44,301 bases of DNA, from positions 1 through 44,301 of the forward strand of contig JAJNBA010000025.1 in NCBI GenBank assembly GCA_021155985.1, given 5' to 3'. A program made the translations under genes and the position numbers. The DNA is from Actinomycetes bacterium. Lineage in GTDB: Bacteria; Actinomycetota; UBA4738; HRBIN12. Shown piece after piece: positions 32,636-41,770 of the stretch (position 1 is the stretch's first letter; each line of letters opens with the position of its first letter). The notes beneath the pieces were generated by a model, which made no database searches, had not been told where the DNA came from, and saw only the letters and a list, made by a program, of their open reading frames with translations.

Positions 32636-33325
<690 letters not shown>

Positions 33326-33327
33326 CG

Positions 33328-34603
33328 ATGGCTACGCGTCCGTTGGACCGGCTCACGTCGATCCGAGCGGCTGCGCAACTCCCCGCGCGACTCCGAGGCG
33401 ATCGACGCTCTGAGCCTCGCACGGAGAGCCGCGACGGGCCGGCTGGATCCCGTGCCGGCTGACACGATGGTGGTGATCCTCCACCCGGACGGATCTACCG
33501 AGACCCGCGGCACGGATCTCGGTGAGGTGCCTCGCCTGCGGGTGGAGGCTCCGCGATGGGGGGTGCTCGGGGCGAACGTCTTCGCGACCGTGCCCACCGC
33601 CGACGGAGGATCGGTCACCGCGCTCACGCCATCCCCGTCGCGGGGCTTCCTCGGTCGCCTCTCTGCGACGACCGGCTTCCTGCAGAGCGTCTGGTGGCAG
33701 TTCCTCCTCGTGGGCGTCGTCGCGGCGAGCGTATCCCTCATCGTCGCGCGGCTGATGGCACGAGGCATGACGCAGCCGCTGCGTGACATGGCGGCCGCCG
33801 CCCGGCGGATGGAGACGGGCGACTACTCCGTTCGCGTGCACACTCGGAGTCGGGACGAGGTCGGCAAGCTCGCCACGGCCTTCGACCGTATGCGCGGTGA
33901 GCTGGAGAACCTGGAACAGAGTCGCCGCGATCTCGTGGCCAACGTGTCGCACGAGCTGAAGACGCCGATCACGGCGATCCGGGCTCATCTCGAGAACCTG
34001 CTCGACGGTGTGGAGCGGCCGGACCCCGCCACGCTCGGCGTGATGCTCTCGCAGGTCGAGCGGCTCGGGCGTCTCGTCGATCAGCTGCTGGATCTCTCGC
34101 GGCTGGAGTCCGGTGAGGTCCCGCTCCGGATCGAGCAGCTGCCGCTGCATCCTCTCGTCGCCGATCTGATCTCCGAGATCGACGTCGCGCTGCCGGGACG
34201 CGGCGTCGAGGTGCGCAACGACGTTCCCTTCGATCTCCCCGCGCTCTCGGCAGATCGCGAGCGGGTGCATCAGGTCCTGTTCAACCTGGTCGACAACGCC
34301 GTTCGGTTCACCCCGCACGGAGGGAGCGTCACCGTGTCCGCCCGCCGCCAGAACGGCTCCGTCGAGGTCGCCGTTTCAGATACGGGGAGCGGGATCCCTC
34401 CCGAACATCTGCCGCGACTCTTCGAGCGCTTCTACCGGGCCGACCAAGCCCGGGGACGTGGGGAAGGGGGGACGGGGATCGGGCTCGCGATCGCGCGTTC
34501 CGTCGTGGAGGCGCACGGCGGGCAGATCAAGGCGGAGAGCCGACCCGGACAGGGCAGCATCTTCACGTTCGACCTCCCGGCCGCGGACGGGAGCGACCGT
34601 TGA
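33328..34603 (+). pseudogene. Sensor histidine kinase with damaged N-terminus (intact frame 33452-34603)
   Basis: The frame 33452-34603 encodes part of a sensor region, one membrane helix (about residues 76-100), HAMP, HisKA with the phospho-His in NVSHELKTPITAIRAHLENL, and a full HATPase domain (NLVDNAVRF, DTGSGIPPEHLPRLFERFYR, GGTGIGLAIARSVVEAHGG). However, the natural start is ATG 33328, 2 bases after the regulator stop. It encodes MATRPLDRLTSIRA and then runs in a different frame to a stop at 33460-33462. From about 33375 on, the kinase frame reads sensible sensor sequence (LRNSPRDSEAIDALSLA) before any start codon. So the first membrane helix and its frame are missing, probably by a deletion not divisible by three near 33365-33385. 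Either the gene is decaying, the assembly has an error, or a shortened kinase starts at GTG 33452. Confidence 0.72.
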
Positions 34604-35049
34604 GAACCGTCACCACGAGCCTCACCGTCACGCCGCACGAGCGGTACGCGTTCCTCGACCTCACCGACGACCTTCGCCGAGCGGTCAAGGATGCGGGTAT
34701 CACGGAGGGTCTCGTCGTCGCGTTCTGCGCGCACACCACCTGCGCCCTGCTCATCAACGAGTGGGAGGACGGCGCCCTCGATGACTTCCGCCGTCACCTG
34801 ACCGAGCTGGTCCCGCACGAGGACGCGTACTACCGGCACGACGACTTCGAGCTGAGGACGCAGAACCTCCATCCCGACGAGCGCAAGAACGGTCACGCGC
34901 ACGTGAAGGCGATGCTCCTGTCGGCCACCTCGCACGCGATCCCGGTCGCCGACGGTGAGCCGTCTCTCGGGACATGGCAGCGGCTGCTCTTCTTCGAGAT
35001 GGACGAGCCGAAGGACCGCACGATCACCCTGCAGGTCTTCGGGAGCTGA
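34600..35049 (+). CDS. YjbQ/UPF0047-family protein
   Basis: 149-residue cytosolic protein of the YjbQ fold, with the conserved segments [21 protein letters not shown] (metal and phosphate-like site His and Cys), [22 protein letters not shown] and [19 protein letters not shown]. coli YjbQ has weak thiamine-phosphate synthase activity; the physiological role is unsettled. The TTG start overlaps the kinase stop (TTGA), so it appears translationally coupled. It separates the two-component pair from ispG. Confidence 0.9.
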   Translation: MRTVTTSLTVTPHERYAFLDLTDDLRRAVKDAGITEGLVVAFCAHTTCALLINEWEDGALDDFRRHLTELVPHEDAYYRHDDFELRTQNLHPDERKNGHAHVKAMLLSATSHAIPVADGEPSLGTWQRLLFFEMDEPKDRTITLQVFGS

Positions 35050-35062
35050 GAGACTCGTGGTG

Positions 35063-36148
35063 ATGATCCAACGTCGCTCGACGCGCCAGTTCAGCGTGGG
35101 CACCGTTGCCGTCGGCGGCGACGCGCCGATCTCCGTGCAGTCGATGACCACCACGAAGACCGCGGACATCAACGCGACGCTGCAGCAGATCGCCTCGCTC
35201 GTCGCCGCCGGCGTCGACATCGTCCGGGTGGCCGTGCCTCACTGGGAGGACGCGAAGGCGCTGGAGGCGATCGCCGCGAAGTCGACGGTGCCGGTGATCG
35301 CCGACATCCACTTCCAGTGGAAGTACGCCATCGCGGCCCTCGAAGCAGGGATCCACGGCCTCCGGATCAACCCGGGCAACATCAAGTACCAGGACAAGGT
35401 GCGCGTGATCGCGCGAGAAGCCAAGGCCCGCGGTGTCCCGATCAGGATCGGCGTGAACGCCGGGTCGCTCGAGAAGGATCTGCTGGCCCGCTACGGCGCA
35501 CCCACGCCCGAGGCTCTCGTCGAGTCGGCGATCGGCGAAGCGCGCATCCTCGAGGACGAGGACTTCCTCGACATCAAGATCTCGGTGAAACACTCGAACC
35601 CGATGGTGATGATCGAGGCGTACCGACAGCTGGCGGAGAAGTGCGACTACCCGCTGCACCTCGGCGTGACCGAGGCCGGCCCGATGCCGATGGGCGGTGT
35701 CAAGAGCGCCGTCGGGATCGGCACGCTCCTCGCCGAGGGGATCGGCGACACGATCCGCGTCTCACTCACCGACGATCCGGTGGAGGAGGTCAAGGTCGGT
35801 ACGGGGATCCTGCAGTCGCTGGGCCTGCGGAAGCGCGGCCTCGATCTCGTCGCGTGCCCGTCCTGCGGACGGGCGGAGGTCGATGTGCTCGGGCTCACGA
35901 AGCAGGTGAACGAGGCGTTGGAGCACGAGGGGCTGAAGGTGCCGATCCGCGTCGCGGTGATGGGGTGCGTCGTGAACGGCCCGGGCGAGGCGCGGGAGGC
36001 GGACCTCGGGATCGCCGCGGGCAAGGGCCAAGGGTTCCTCGTCGTCAAGGGCGAGGTCGTCGACAAGATCCCCGAGTCCGAGTTCGTCACGCGCCTGGTG
36101 GCGGAGGCGAAGAAGATGGCCGCCACCACCCCCGTCCGCTCCGACTGA
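35063..36148 (+). CDS. ispG: 4-hydroxy-3-methylbut-2-en-1-yl diphosphate synthase (flavodoxin)
   Basis: Penultimate enzyme of the MEP pathway; converts MEcPP to HMBPP with a [4Fe-4S] cluster. The 361-residue protein has a TIM-barrel start ([20 protein letters not shown]), [38 protein letters not shown], and cluster ligands in CPSCGR plus [15 protein letters not shown] with the glutamate that is the fourth ligand. This is the short two-domain bacterial form. Starts in frame are GTG 35057, GTG 35060 and ATG 35063; I chose ATG but any of the three is possible. The long open frame before them overlaps yjbQ. It works in the same pathway as dxr, 3.6 kb upstream. Confidence 0.95.
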   Translation: MIQRRSTRQFSVGTVAVGGDAPISVQSMTTTKTADINATLQQIASLVAAGVDIVRVAVPHWEDAKALEAIAAKSTVPVIADIHFQWKYAIAALEAGIHGLRINPGNIKYQDKVRVIAREAKARGVPIRIGVNAGSLEKDLLARYGAPTPEALVESAIGEARILEDEDFLDIKISVKHSNPMVMIEAYRQLAEKCDYPLHLGVTEAGPMPMGGVKSAVGIGTLLAEGIGDTIRVSLTDDPVEEVKVGTGILQSLGLRKRGLDLVACPSCGRAEVDVLGLTKQVNEALEHEGLKVPIRVAVMGCVVNGPGEAREADLGIAAGKGQGFLVVKGEVVDKIPESEFVTRLVAEAKKMAATTPVRSD

Positions 36149-36190
36149 GCTCGGCTCAACGCGGCCGTCGCAGCGACCGATACCCGTGAG

Positions 36191-37149
36191 ATGAAGCGCA
36201 CCCCCGGACGGTCGATCGCCGCCGCGGCGCTCGTCCTCTCCGCGGTGCCGTGGATGCCGGCCGGTGCGGCCGACGTCCCAAGCACGACGTGCGCCGTCTT
36301 CCCGGCGGACAACGCGTGGAACATGGACATCCGCAAGCTCCCCCGCCATGGCAAGAGCGGCACCTGGAAGCGTGCGACGCACGCCGGCTCCACCCGGGTG
36401 CATCCCGACTTCGGTCCTCCCTCGTACGGGATCCCGTTCGATGTGGTGCCGTCCTCGCACGAGACGATCTCGATCGACTTCCACTACGACGATGAGAGCG
36501 ATCCCGGGCCGTATCCGTTCGGCGAGGACGTGCGGATCGAAGGCGGCTCCGACCGACACGCGATCATGATCGACGAGGGCACGTGCGTGCTCTACGAGCT
36601 GTTCGGCGTTCACCGCAACGGCGGGCATCCGACCGCGGGCAGCGGCGCGATCTTCGACCTGCACACGAACGCGCTCCGGCCGGTGGGGTGGACGAGCGCC
36701 GACGCTGCCGGACTCCCGATCCTCCCGGGCCTTGTCCGCTACGACGAGGTGTTCGGGCCGGATCCCGGGATCCATCACGCGCTGCGGTTCACCGTCTCCG
36801 GCACCCGCCGTGCCTACTCTGGCCCGCACGACATCAGGCCGGGGTCGCTGACCCGGACTGCCCGCCGATGGGTGCGCGGTTCCGGCTCAAGGGTGGCTAC
36901 GACATCAGCGGCTACTCTTCGAGGGCGCAGATCGTCCTGAGAGCGATGAAGCGCTACGGGATGATCGTCGCCGACAAAGGGATCGACTGGTACTTCCAGG
37001 GAGCGGTCGATCCGCGGTGGACGTATGCGTTCGTCGATCAGCTCAAGCGCGTGCCCGCCGGCGCGTTCGTGGCCGTCGACGCGTCCGACTGCAGGGCGGC
37101 ACCCAACTCCGCGGCGTTCGCTTACGGCCCCGGCTGTCCGTCGCCGTAG
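36191..37149 (+). pseudogene. Secreted protein of unknown function, broken by a -1 frameshift
   Basis: Starts at ATG 36191 with a signal peptide (residues 1-27, ends AGAA) followed by TTCAVFPADNAWNMDIRKLP, a beginning I have seen in exported actinobacterial proteins of unknown function. The frame reads well to Y209 (36815-36817) and then turns into Arg-rich nonsense ending at 36940. The next frame reads LWPARHQAGVADPDCPPMGA, RFRLKGGYDISGYS and continues to a stop at 37147-37149. Between TAC (36815-36817) and TGG (36820-36822) there are two bases where a codon is expected, so one base is missing. The reconstructed product is about 319 residues. A recent mutation or a sequencing error fit equally well. 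Confidence 0.8.
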
Positions 37150-37716
37150 TCAGCTCGCCAGACGCAGGAAGTTCTCCACGATCCTCGGCCCCTCCGGCGT
37201 GAGGATCGACTCGGGGTGGAACTGGACGCCGAACCGGGGCAGCTCGCGATGCTGGGTCGCCATCACGAGTCCGTCCTCGGTCCACGCCGTGAGCTCGAGG
37301 TCCGCGGGCAGGTCGTCCCGGAGCACGACGAGGGAATGGTAGCGGCCCGCTTCGAACGGGCTCGGGACACCGTCGAGGATCCCGTGTCCCCCGTGGTGGA
37401 CGAGGGACGCCTTCCCGTGGAAGGGCGTGGTGCGATCGACGGTTCCGCCGCTTGCGATGCCCAGCGCCTGGTGCCCGAGGCACACGCCGAGGACGGGGAT
37501 CCGCTCGGGAAGCAGGCGGAGCAGGTCCGTGAAGGAGCCCGCGTCCCGCGGGTGACCGGGGCCGGGGGAGAGCACGACGGCCTCCGGTTCGCGGGCCACG
37601 AGATCGGAGGCCGGCGCTTCGTCCGACTTCACGACCTCGGTCCGGTGCCCGAGTCCCTCGATCAGTTGGACGAGGTTGTACGTGAAGCTGTCGTAGTGAT
37701 CGACGACGAGGATCAT
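37150..37716 (-). CDS. trpG: Anthranilate synthase component II (glutamine amidotransferase)
   Basis: 188-residue class I amidotransferase that supplies ammonia from glutamine to TrpE. Catalytic Cys79 in LGVCLGHQALG, His167 and Glu169 in VQFHPES; SPGPGHP at 50-56 is the oxyanion-region motif, and YHSLVV near 127 is typical of TrpG/PabA. ATG 37716 overlaps the methyltransferase stop (ATGA); the longer frame upstream is only its shadow. TrpG and PabA cannot be told apart by sequence and one protein often serves both; the trp attenuator of the operon supports a tryptophan role. The gene ends tail to tail with the broken secreted-protein gene, with no spacer or terminator between. Confidence 0.93.
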   Translation of the reverse strand: MILVVDHYDSFTYNLVQLIEGLGHRTEVVKSDEAPASDLVAREPEAVVLSPGPGHPRDAGSFTDLLRLLPERIPVLGVCLGHQALGIASGGTVDRTTPFHGKASLVHHGGHGILDGVPSPFEAGRYHSLVVLRDDLPADLELTAWTEDGLVMATQHRELPRFGVQFHPESILTPEGPRIVENFLRLAS

Positions 37717-38375
37717 GACCGGAGCTGCACCTCGTCTTTCGAGGGCTTCGTGGCGATCACCCAATGGAACGTCGCCGGTCCCTGCCCCTCCTCGATCTCG
37801 GTGACCGTCTCGGCGAACTCGATTCCGAACCCAACCTCCTTGAGCAAAGCTTCGGTGCTCGCAACGGGCAGGCTCGAGAAATACATGTCCGCCTTCCCAA
37901 GCCACATGGGCTCCACCGCGCCCGGGTTATCCAACGTGCCGAACGAGCCGAACAACCTGCCTCCTGGTCGGAGCCACGAGACGAGGCGGCCGAACAACAG
38001 CTCCATCCGATCCTGGGGGACGTGGTTGAAGGCGTAGAAGCTCACCACGGCGTCGAAGCTCGCCGGCGGGAACGGGGTGCGCAGGACGTCGCCGTGAAGG
38101 AACCGTCCCGCCGGCGCGACCACTCGGGCATGAGCGAGCTGGATGTCCGAGAGGTCGATCCCCACGTACCGTCGCCCGTCTGCGAGCGCGGCAGCATCCG
38201 TGCCCGGCCCGCAGCCGATCTCCAGCACGTCGGCACCCTCAGGTACCTGCGCGAGGATCCTGGTGAGGAACGTCGATCGATAGCCGTCGCGCGCACGCTC
38301 CACCCACCGTCGGTAGGTGTCGTCGAGGTCGTCGTATCCCTGCTGGACGATGCGCGTCGGATCCACGGTTCTCAC
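37713..38375 (-). CDS. Class I SAM-dependent methyltransferase in the trp operon
   Basis: 220 residues. Motif I VLEIGCGPGTDAAALADG (about 49-66), acidic loop end YVGIDLSDIQL, motif II DVLRTPFPPASFDAVVSFYA, and motif III-like LVSWLRPGGRLFGSF mark a Methyltransf_11/25-type fold of the UbiE/generic group. GTG 38375 overlaps the trpE stop (GTGA) and its own stop overlaps trpG (ATGA), so it is tightly embedded between trpE and trpG. No tryptophan-pathway step needs a methyl group, so the substrate is unknown. Start could also be GTG 38363, a few codons on. Confidence 0.88.
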   Translation of the reverse strand: MRTVDPTRIVQQGYDDLDDTYRRWVERARDGYRSTFLTRILAQVPEGADVLEIGCGPGTDAAALADGRRYVGIDLSDIQLAHARVVAPAGRFLHGDVLRTPFPPASFDAVVSFYAFNHVPQDRMELLFGRLVSWLRPGGRLFGSFGTLDNPGAVEPMWLGKADMYFSSLPVASTEALLKEVGFGIEFAETVTEIEEGQGPATFHWVIATKPSKDEVQLRS

Positions 38376-39877
38376 CGAGTCTGTGCCCCTTCCGATCCGA
38401 GCGTACCGATGGCGGGAAGGAGCGCCTCGGCCTTCGCCTTCGTCTCCGCGAGCTCGGTCTCGGGGTCGGAGTCGGCCACCACCCCCGCGCCGGTCTGCAC
38501 GTGGGCCCGTCCGTCCGCGACGACACCGGTCCGTATCGTGATGCAGAAGTCGAGGTCCCCGGCGAACGTGAGGTAGCCCACGGCGCCGGCGTAGGGACCT
38601 CGGGCGGTCGGCTCATGTCCGGCGATCAGTTCCATGGCCCGGCGCTTCGGCGCCCCCGTGACGGTGCCGGCCGGGAACGTCGCGGCCAGCGCGTCGAGCG
38701 GATGACGGTCCTCGCGGAGCTCACCCTCGACGGTGGACACGATGTGCATCACCTTCGAGAAGCGCTCGACCTGCATCAGCTCCGTCGGTCGGACGCTGCC
38801 CGGCACGCACACGCGGCCGAGATCGTTCCGGGCGAGGTCGACGAGCATCGCGTGCTCCGCCTGCTCCTTGGGATCGGCCAATAGCTCGTGCTCGAGAAGA
38901 CGGTCTCGGACCTCGGTCTGTCCCCGCGGTCGGGTGCCCGCGATCGGGCGCGCGAACACACGCCGTCCCTCGACCCGAACGAGCGGTTCCGGTGATGAGC
39001 CGGAGAGCTCGATCTCGTTCTCCGGGCCGAACATCCGGAGGAAGAACATGTAGGGCGCCGGGTTCGAGACACGGAGCCTCCGGTAGATCGGCAAGCCGCC
39101 GCCCTTCGCGTCGAACGAGACCCGACGCGACGGGACGGCCTGGTAGATGTCCCCCGCGAGGATGTGCTCCTGGAACGAGGCGACGATCTGCCGGTAGTCC
39201 TCGTCCGACATGTTCGGGTCGCCGGTCCCTGGGGCGTCGGGGCTGTCCACCGCGGCGAGCGGGGGCGTCGTTGCCTCCGCGATCCGCCCGGCGAGCTCCT
39301 CGAGGGCAGCGACGCCCCCGCGGTAGTCGCCCCTCGGCACGTGTGTCACCAGGAGGAGCCGCTGCCGCCAGTGGTCGAACACGACGGCTCGGTCGATCAC
39401 CAGCAGGCCGACCGGTGGGCACGGGGCCTCGGTCGGATGTGGCGCCGGGTGCCCGTCGAGCAGCGTGGCTGCCTCGTAGGCGAGGTAGCCCATCAGCCCG
39501 CCGGTGAGCGGAGGGAGATCGGGGAGACGAGGGCCACGGAGCGCGTTCGCCGCCGTGACCAGGGCCTCGCGCGGCGAGGCTGAGCGCAGGGGTTCGAGGG
39601 GAACCTCTCGAACGGCGTCCTCGATCTGCAGGCCGTCCGCGTCCAGCACGACCGTGGCGGCCGGGTCCCCCGCGACGAAGGAGTATCGTCCCCACCGCTC
39701 AGAGCGCTCCACCGACTCCAGCAGGATGCCTGATCCATCGCCGGCGACGGCGGGGAACAGGCCGACCGGGGTCGAGACGTCAGCGAGGAGTTCCGCCCAG
39801 ACGGGAACCATCTCCCAGTCGCGCGCCAGCGCGTCGAACGTGGCTCGGTCCGGTCGGATCTGGATGCTCGGTCTCAG
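38372..39877 (-). CDS. trpE: Anthranilate synthase component I, likely CTG start
   Basis: Makes anthranilate from chorismate, first step of tryptophan synthesis. I place the start at CTG 39877: GAGGAG lies 5 bases upstream, the next in-frame upstream codon but three is a stop (TGA 39887-39889), and the 22 residues before the first ATG (39811) read RPDRATFDALARDWEMVPVW, the conserved TrpE N-terminus. The 501-residue product has the feedback-site motif LLES at 52-55, the central ELSGSSPEPLVRVEG, RPIAGTRPRG, LVDLARNDLGRVC, MHIVSTVEGEL and FPAGTVTGAPKRRAMELI chorismate-binding motifs. LLES and the attenuator upstream favour trpE over pabB. It overlaps the methyltransferase gene by 4 bases. Confidence 0.9.
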   Translation of the reverse strand: MRPSIQIRPDRATFDALARDWEMVPVWAELLADVSTPVGLFPAVAGDGSGILLESVERSERWGRYSFVAGDPAATVVLDADGLQIEDAVREVPLEPLRSASPREALVTAANALRGPRLPDLPPLTGGLMGYLAYEAATLLDGHPAPHPTEAPCPPVGLLVIDRAVVFDHWRQRLLLVTHVPRGDYRGGVAALEELAGRIAEATTPPLAAVDSPDAPGTGDPNMSDEDYRQIVASFQEHILAGDIYQAVPSRRVSFDAKGGGLPIYRRLRVSNPAPYMFFLRMFGPENEIELSGSSPEPLVRVEGRRVFARPIAGTRPRGQTEVRDRLLEHELLADPKEQAEHAMLVDLARNDLGRVCVPGSVRPTELMQVERFSKVMHIVSTVEGELREDRHPLDALAATFPAGTVTGAPKRRAMELIAGHEPTARGPYAGAVGYLTFAGDLDFCITIRTGVVADGRAHVQTGAGVVADSDPETELAETKAKAEALLPAIGTLGSEGAQTR

Positions 39878-39900
39878 GTCCGCTCCTCATGTGCCGTGGG

Positions 39901-40001
39901 AAGGAAGAACCCCGGGTGCGATGCCCGGGGCTCGTCGCGATCGGTCGAAGGAACTAGCGCGGCGGTCCCAGGGCACGAGGGCGCCAGAGGCCCCTCGAGC
40001 C
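39901..40001 (-). promoter_or_regulatory. trp operon ribosome-mediated attenuator
   Basis: On the minus strand four segments can pair in the classical way. Segment 1 GGCTCGAGGG (40001-39992, leader codons 13-16) pairs with segment 2 CCCTCGTGCC (39981-39972, codons 19-22): 9 pairs and one U-U mismatch. Segment 2 as GTGCCCTGGG (39976-39967) pairs with segment 3 CCCCGGGCAT (39930-39921): 9 pairs including one G-U, one mismatch; this is the antiterminator. Segment 3 CCCCGGG (39930-39924) pairs perfectly with segment 4 CCCGGGG (39916-39910), loop of 7, followed by TTCTTCCTT (39909-39901): the terminator. The leader peptide has Trp codons just ahead of segments 1 and 2. Ribosome stalling at codons 8-10 would free segment 2 and allow read-through into trpE. 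Confidence 0.85.
39910..39930 (-). terminator. Attenuator terminator hairpin in the trpE leader
   Basis: CCCCGGG, loop CATCGCA, CCCGGGG on the minus strand, then TTCTTCCTT. It ends 32 bases before the trpE CTG. The stem lies 23 bases after the stop codon of the leader peptide. Confidence 0.8.
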
Positions 40002-40037
40002 GCTCGGCCACGTCCAGGCAACACGAGCCCACGACAT
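39954..40037 (-). CDS. trpL: trp leader peptide, 27 residues with four Trp
   Basis: ATG 40037 to TAG 39954-39956 on the minus strand encodes 27 residues. Trp is at positions 3, 8, 10 and 18 (start MSWARVAWTW), about 15 percent Trp against about 1 percent in normal proteins. No good ribosome binding site precedes it, but the predicted transcription start is only about 3 bases before the ATG, so it would be translated as a leaderless message like many genes here. Segments 1 and 2 of the attenuator lie within codons 13-22. It acts by ribosome position rather than as a protein. Confidence 0.85.
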   Translation of the reverse strand: MSWARVAWTWPSGSRGLWRPRALGPPR

Positions 40038-40047
40038 CGTGGACGCG

Positions 40048-40077
40048 ATGGTCCCACCTGGATTCACCGTCAGTCAA
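40048..40077 (-). promoter_or_regulatory. trp operon promoter
   Basis: On the minus strand TTGACT (40077-40072), an 18-base spacer and GACCAT (40053-40048). The -35 matches consensus in 5 of 6 positions; the -10 is weak. The expected start near 40041 is 3-4 bases before the leader peptide ATG. Confidence 0.55.
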
Positions 40078-40092
40078 CGGGCCTGTTACGTT
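40063..40092 (+). promoter_or_regulatory. Possible promoter of the divergent secreted-protein gene
   Basis: TTCACC (40063-40068), 18 bases, TACGTT (40087-40092) with TG just upstream. It overlaps the trp promoter on the other strand, so the two directions may compete. The transcript would have a leader of about 45 bases with AGGAGG before ATG 40144. Confidence 0.35.
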
Positions 40093-40143
40093 GAGCGGCT
40101 CACGCGGCGGGAGGGTGTCGCACCGGATCAGGAGGATGTCTCG

Positions 40144-41730
40144 ATGCGTCGTCGGCTCGTCTGGGGGCTCACGGCACTCGCCACCGCGCTCGCGTTCCCG
40201 ATCCCCGTATCGTCCGGAGCTCCCGCCGACGATGCACCGAAGATCCATTTCGCCGGTATCGATCGGTCGGTGACGCCAGGGTCCGGACCGATCCAGATCC
40301 CTCGGCTCGTGCGGCCGGGGAGCGATCGACGCCCCGATGGTGTCGGGAGCGGCGGGGCGACGCGGCCGGCCGCGTCGGCGCTCGCTCCGGTCGTCGCGGT
40401 GCCGGCCTTCGACGGTGTTCCCGACCAGGCCGGGAACCCGGTGTCGCCGGCAGATCCCACGGGCGCATTGGGCGTCGACTATCACATGGCCGCGGTCAAC
40501 ATCAGGATGGGCTTCTTCGACCGAGCCGGCCTCGCCCTCGATCCGCCGAGGCTCCTCGAGGACCTCGACGTCGCCCTGCCGGGGGCGGCGGAGTCGTTCG
40601 ATCCTAAAGTGGTCTACGACCCCTACCGGCAGCACTTCGTCCTGGTGTTCCTGTCCGCGACCGACAACCAGACCTTCATCTCCGTCGTCGTGATCCCGGA
40701 GGGATCCGAGGAGACCACCAACGACTGGTGCGTGCTCCACATGTCGGGCGATCAGGTCCGCAACAACGGGAAGCAGTTCGCGGACTATCCGATGGTCGGG
40801 TTCACCGAGGACCGAGTCACGTTGACGACGAACCAGTTCGACTTCTCGCGTGCGCCGCTGATCGGGGGTTTCCAATACGCGCAGATCCTCTCCATCCGGA
40901 AGGTCCACCTGTACGACTGCAGCGTCGACCCGGTGCCGATCAAGATCTTCAGTCGGGGCCAGACGAGGGACCCCGACGGATCGCGCGCGTTCACGATCGT
41001 GCCGACCGTCTCCTTCGGCGGCTCGCCGTCGGTCCAGTACATGACCTCGATGGACTTCAACGGTTCGACCGGGAAGCTGATCCTCTGGCGTCTGCGGGCG
41101 GTGAACGGTGCGCTCAAGCTGGCCCGGGCGCAGATCAAGGGCGGGCCGATGTCCTTCCCGCGCTGGGGACGACAGTGTCCCGGAGATGCTCCAGGTCTGA
41201 ACGACAACTGGGACACGGGCGACCTCCGGCTCACGTCCTCGTTCTGGGACGGTGACCTCGGGCGGCTCTATACGACGACCGCCCGCGACGGCAACGTCGG
41301 CGGCGGGGCGACCGAGTCCGTGATCCGCTGGTGGGAGGTGAACCCCGCCGCCATGCTCGGGGACTCCGATGTGACCAGAACCGGCACGATCGGGGCGGTC
41401 GGTCGTGATCTGGCTTGGCCCTCGATCACGACCGACGGCGACGGGAAGCTCTGGATCAACTACGCCCGCGCGGGCACGGCGGAATGTCTCGCCGCCTACG
41501 CGAGCGTCGTGCAGCCGGGGGAGCGCGCCGCCGCGTCGATCCTCATCAAGCCCGGCTTCGGCCGCTACGAGTTCTCGTCGGGTGTCGAGCGGTGGGGCGA
41601 CTACACCGCCGTCTCACGGGATCCCGTGACCCCCACGCGGGTGGCGACGTACGGGGCCTACCCCTTCGACGACGGAGGTGGGGCGGCAACCCGCCTCTGG
41701 CGGCAGGTGATCGCCTCGGTCGACGCGTAG
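40144..41730 (+). CDS. Secreted protein of unknown function, probable beta-propeller
   Basis: 528 residues from ATG 40144, with AGGAGG 8 bases upstream; the frame is open further upstream but without a better start. Signal peptide 1-24 (MRRRLVWGLTALATALAF, ends SSGA). After a Pro/Gly/Arg-rich linker (40-80) comes ADPTGALGVDYHMAAVNIRM, a variant of the DPTGAxGxxHY motif found in exported propeller-like proteins, and later SFDPKVVYDPYRQHFVLVF, FADYPMVGFTEDRVTLTTNQ and DLAWPSITTDGDGKLWINYA, which look like repeated blades. Four Cys are spread along it. No catalytic residues are recognised. A surface or extracellular role is inferred from the signal peptide only. Confidence 0.85.
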   Translation: MRRRLVWGLTALATALAFPIPVSSGAPADDAPKIHFAGIDRSVTPGSGPIQIPRLVRPGSDRRPDGVGSGGATRPAASALAPVVAVPAFDGVPDQAGNPVSPADPTGALGVDYHMAAVNIRMGFFDRAGLALDPPRLLEDLDVALPGAAESFDPKVVYDPYRQHFVLVFLSATDNQTFISVVVIPEGSEETTNDWCVLHMSGDQVRNNGKQFADYPMVGFTEDRVTLTTNQFDFSRAPLIGGFQYAQILSIRKVHLYDCSVDPVPIKIFSRGQTRDPDGSRAFTIVPTVSFGGSPSVQYMTSMDFNGSTGKLILWRLRAVNGALKLARAQIKGGPMSFPRWGRQCPGDAPGLNDNWDTGDLRLTSSFWDGDLGRLYTTTARDGNVGGGATESVIRWWEVNPAAMLGDSDVTRTGTIGAVGRDLAWPSITTDGDGKLWINYARAGTAECLAAYASVVQPGERAAASILIKPGFGRYEFSSGVERWGDYTAVSRDPVTPTRVATYGAYPFDDGGGAATRLWRQVIASVDA

Positions 41731-41757
41731 GCGGCCGGGAGCACGCAGGTCCGCCGG

Positions 41758-41763
41758 TATCCT
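41758..41763 (+). promoter_or_regulatory. Putative -10 box for leaderless proS transcript
   Basis: TATCCT ends 7 bases before the proS ATG, within the same GGTATCCTTGC string as ahead of rplS. No ribosome binding site lies between box and start. Confidence 0.5.
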
Positions 41764-41770
41764 TGCCGCC

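Noticed and set aside
39812-39890. ATG 39890 frame as the trpE start or a second leader peptide
   Set aside because: It is out of frame with trpE, has no Trp codons and lies downstream of the terminator.
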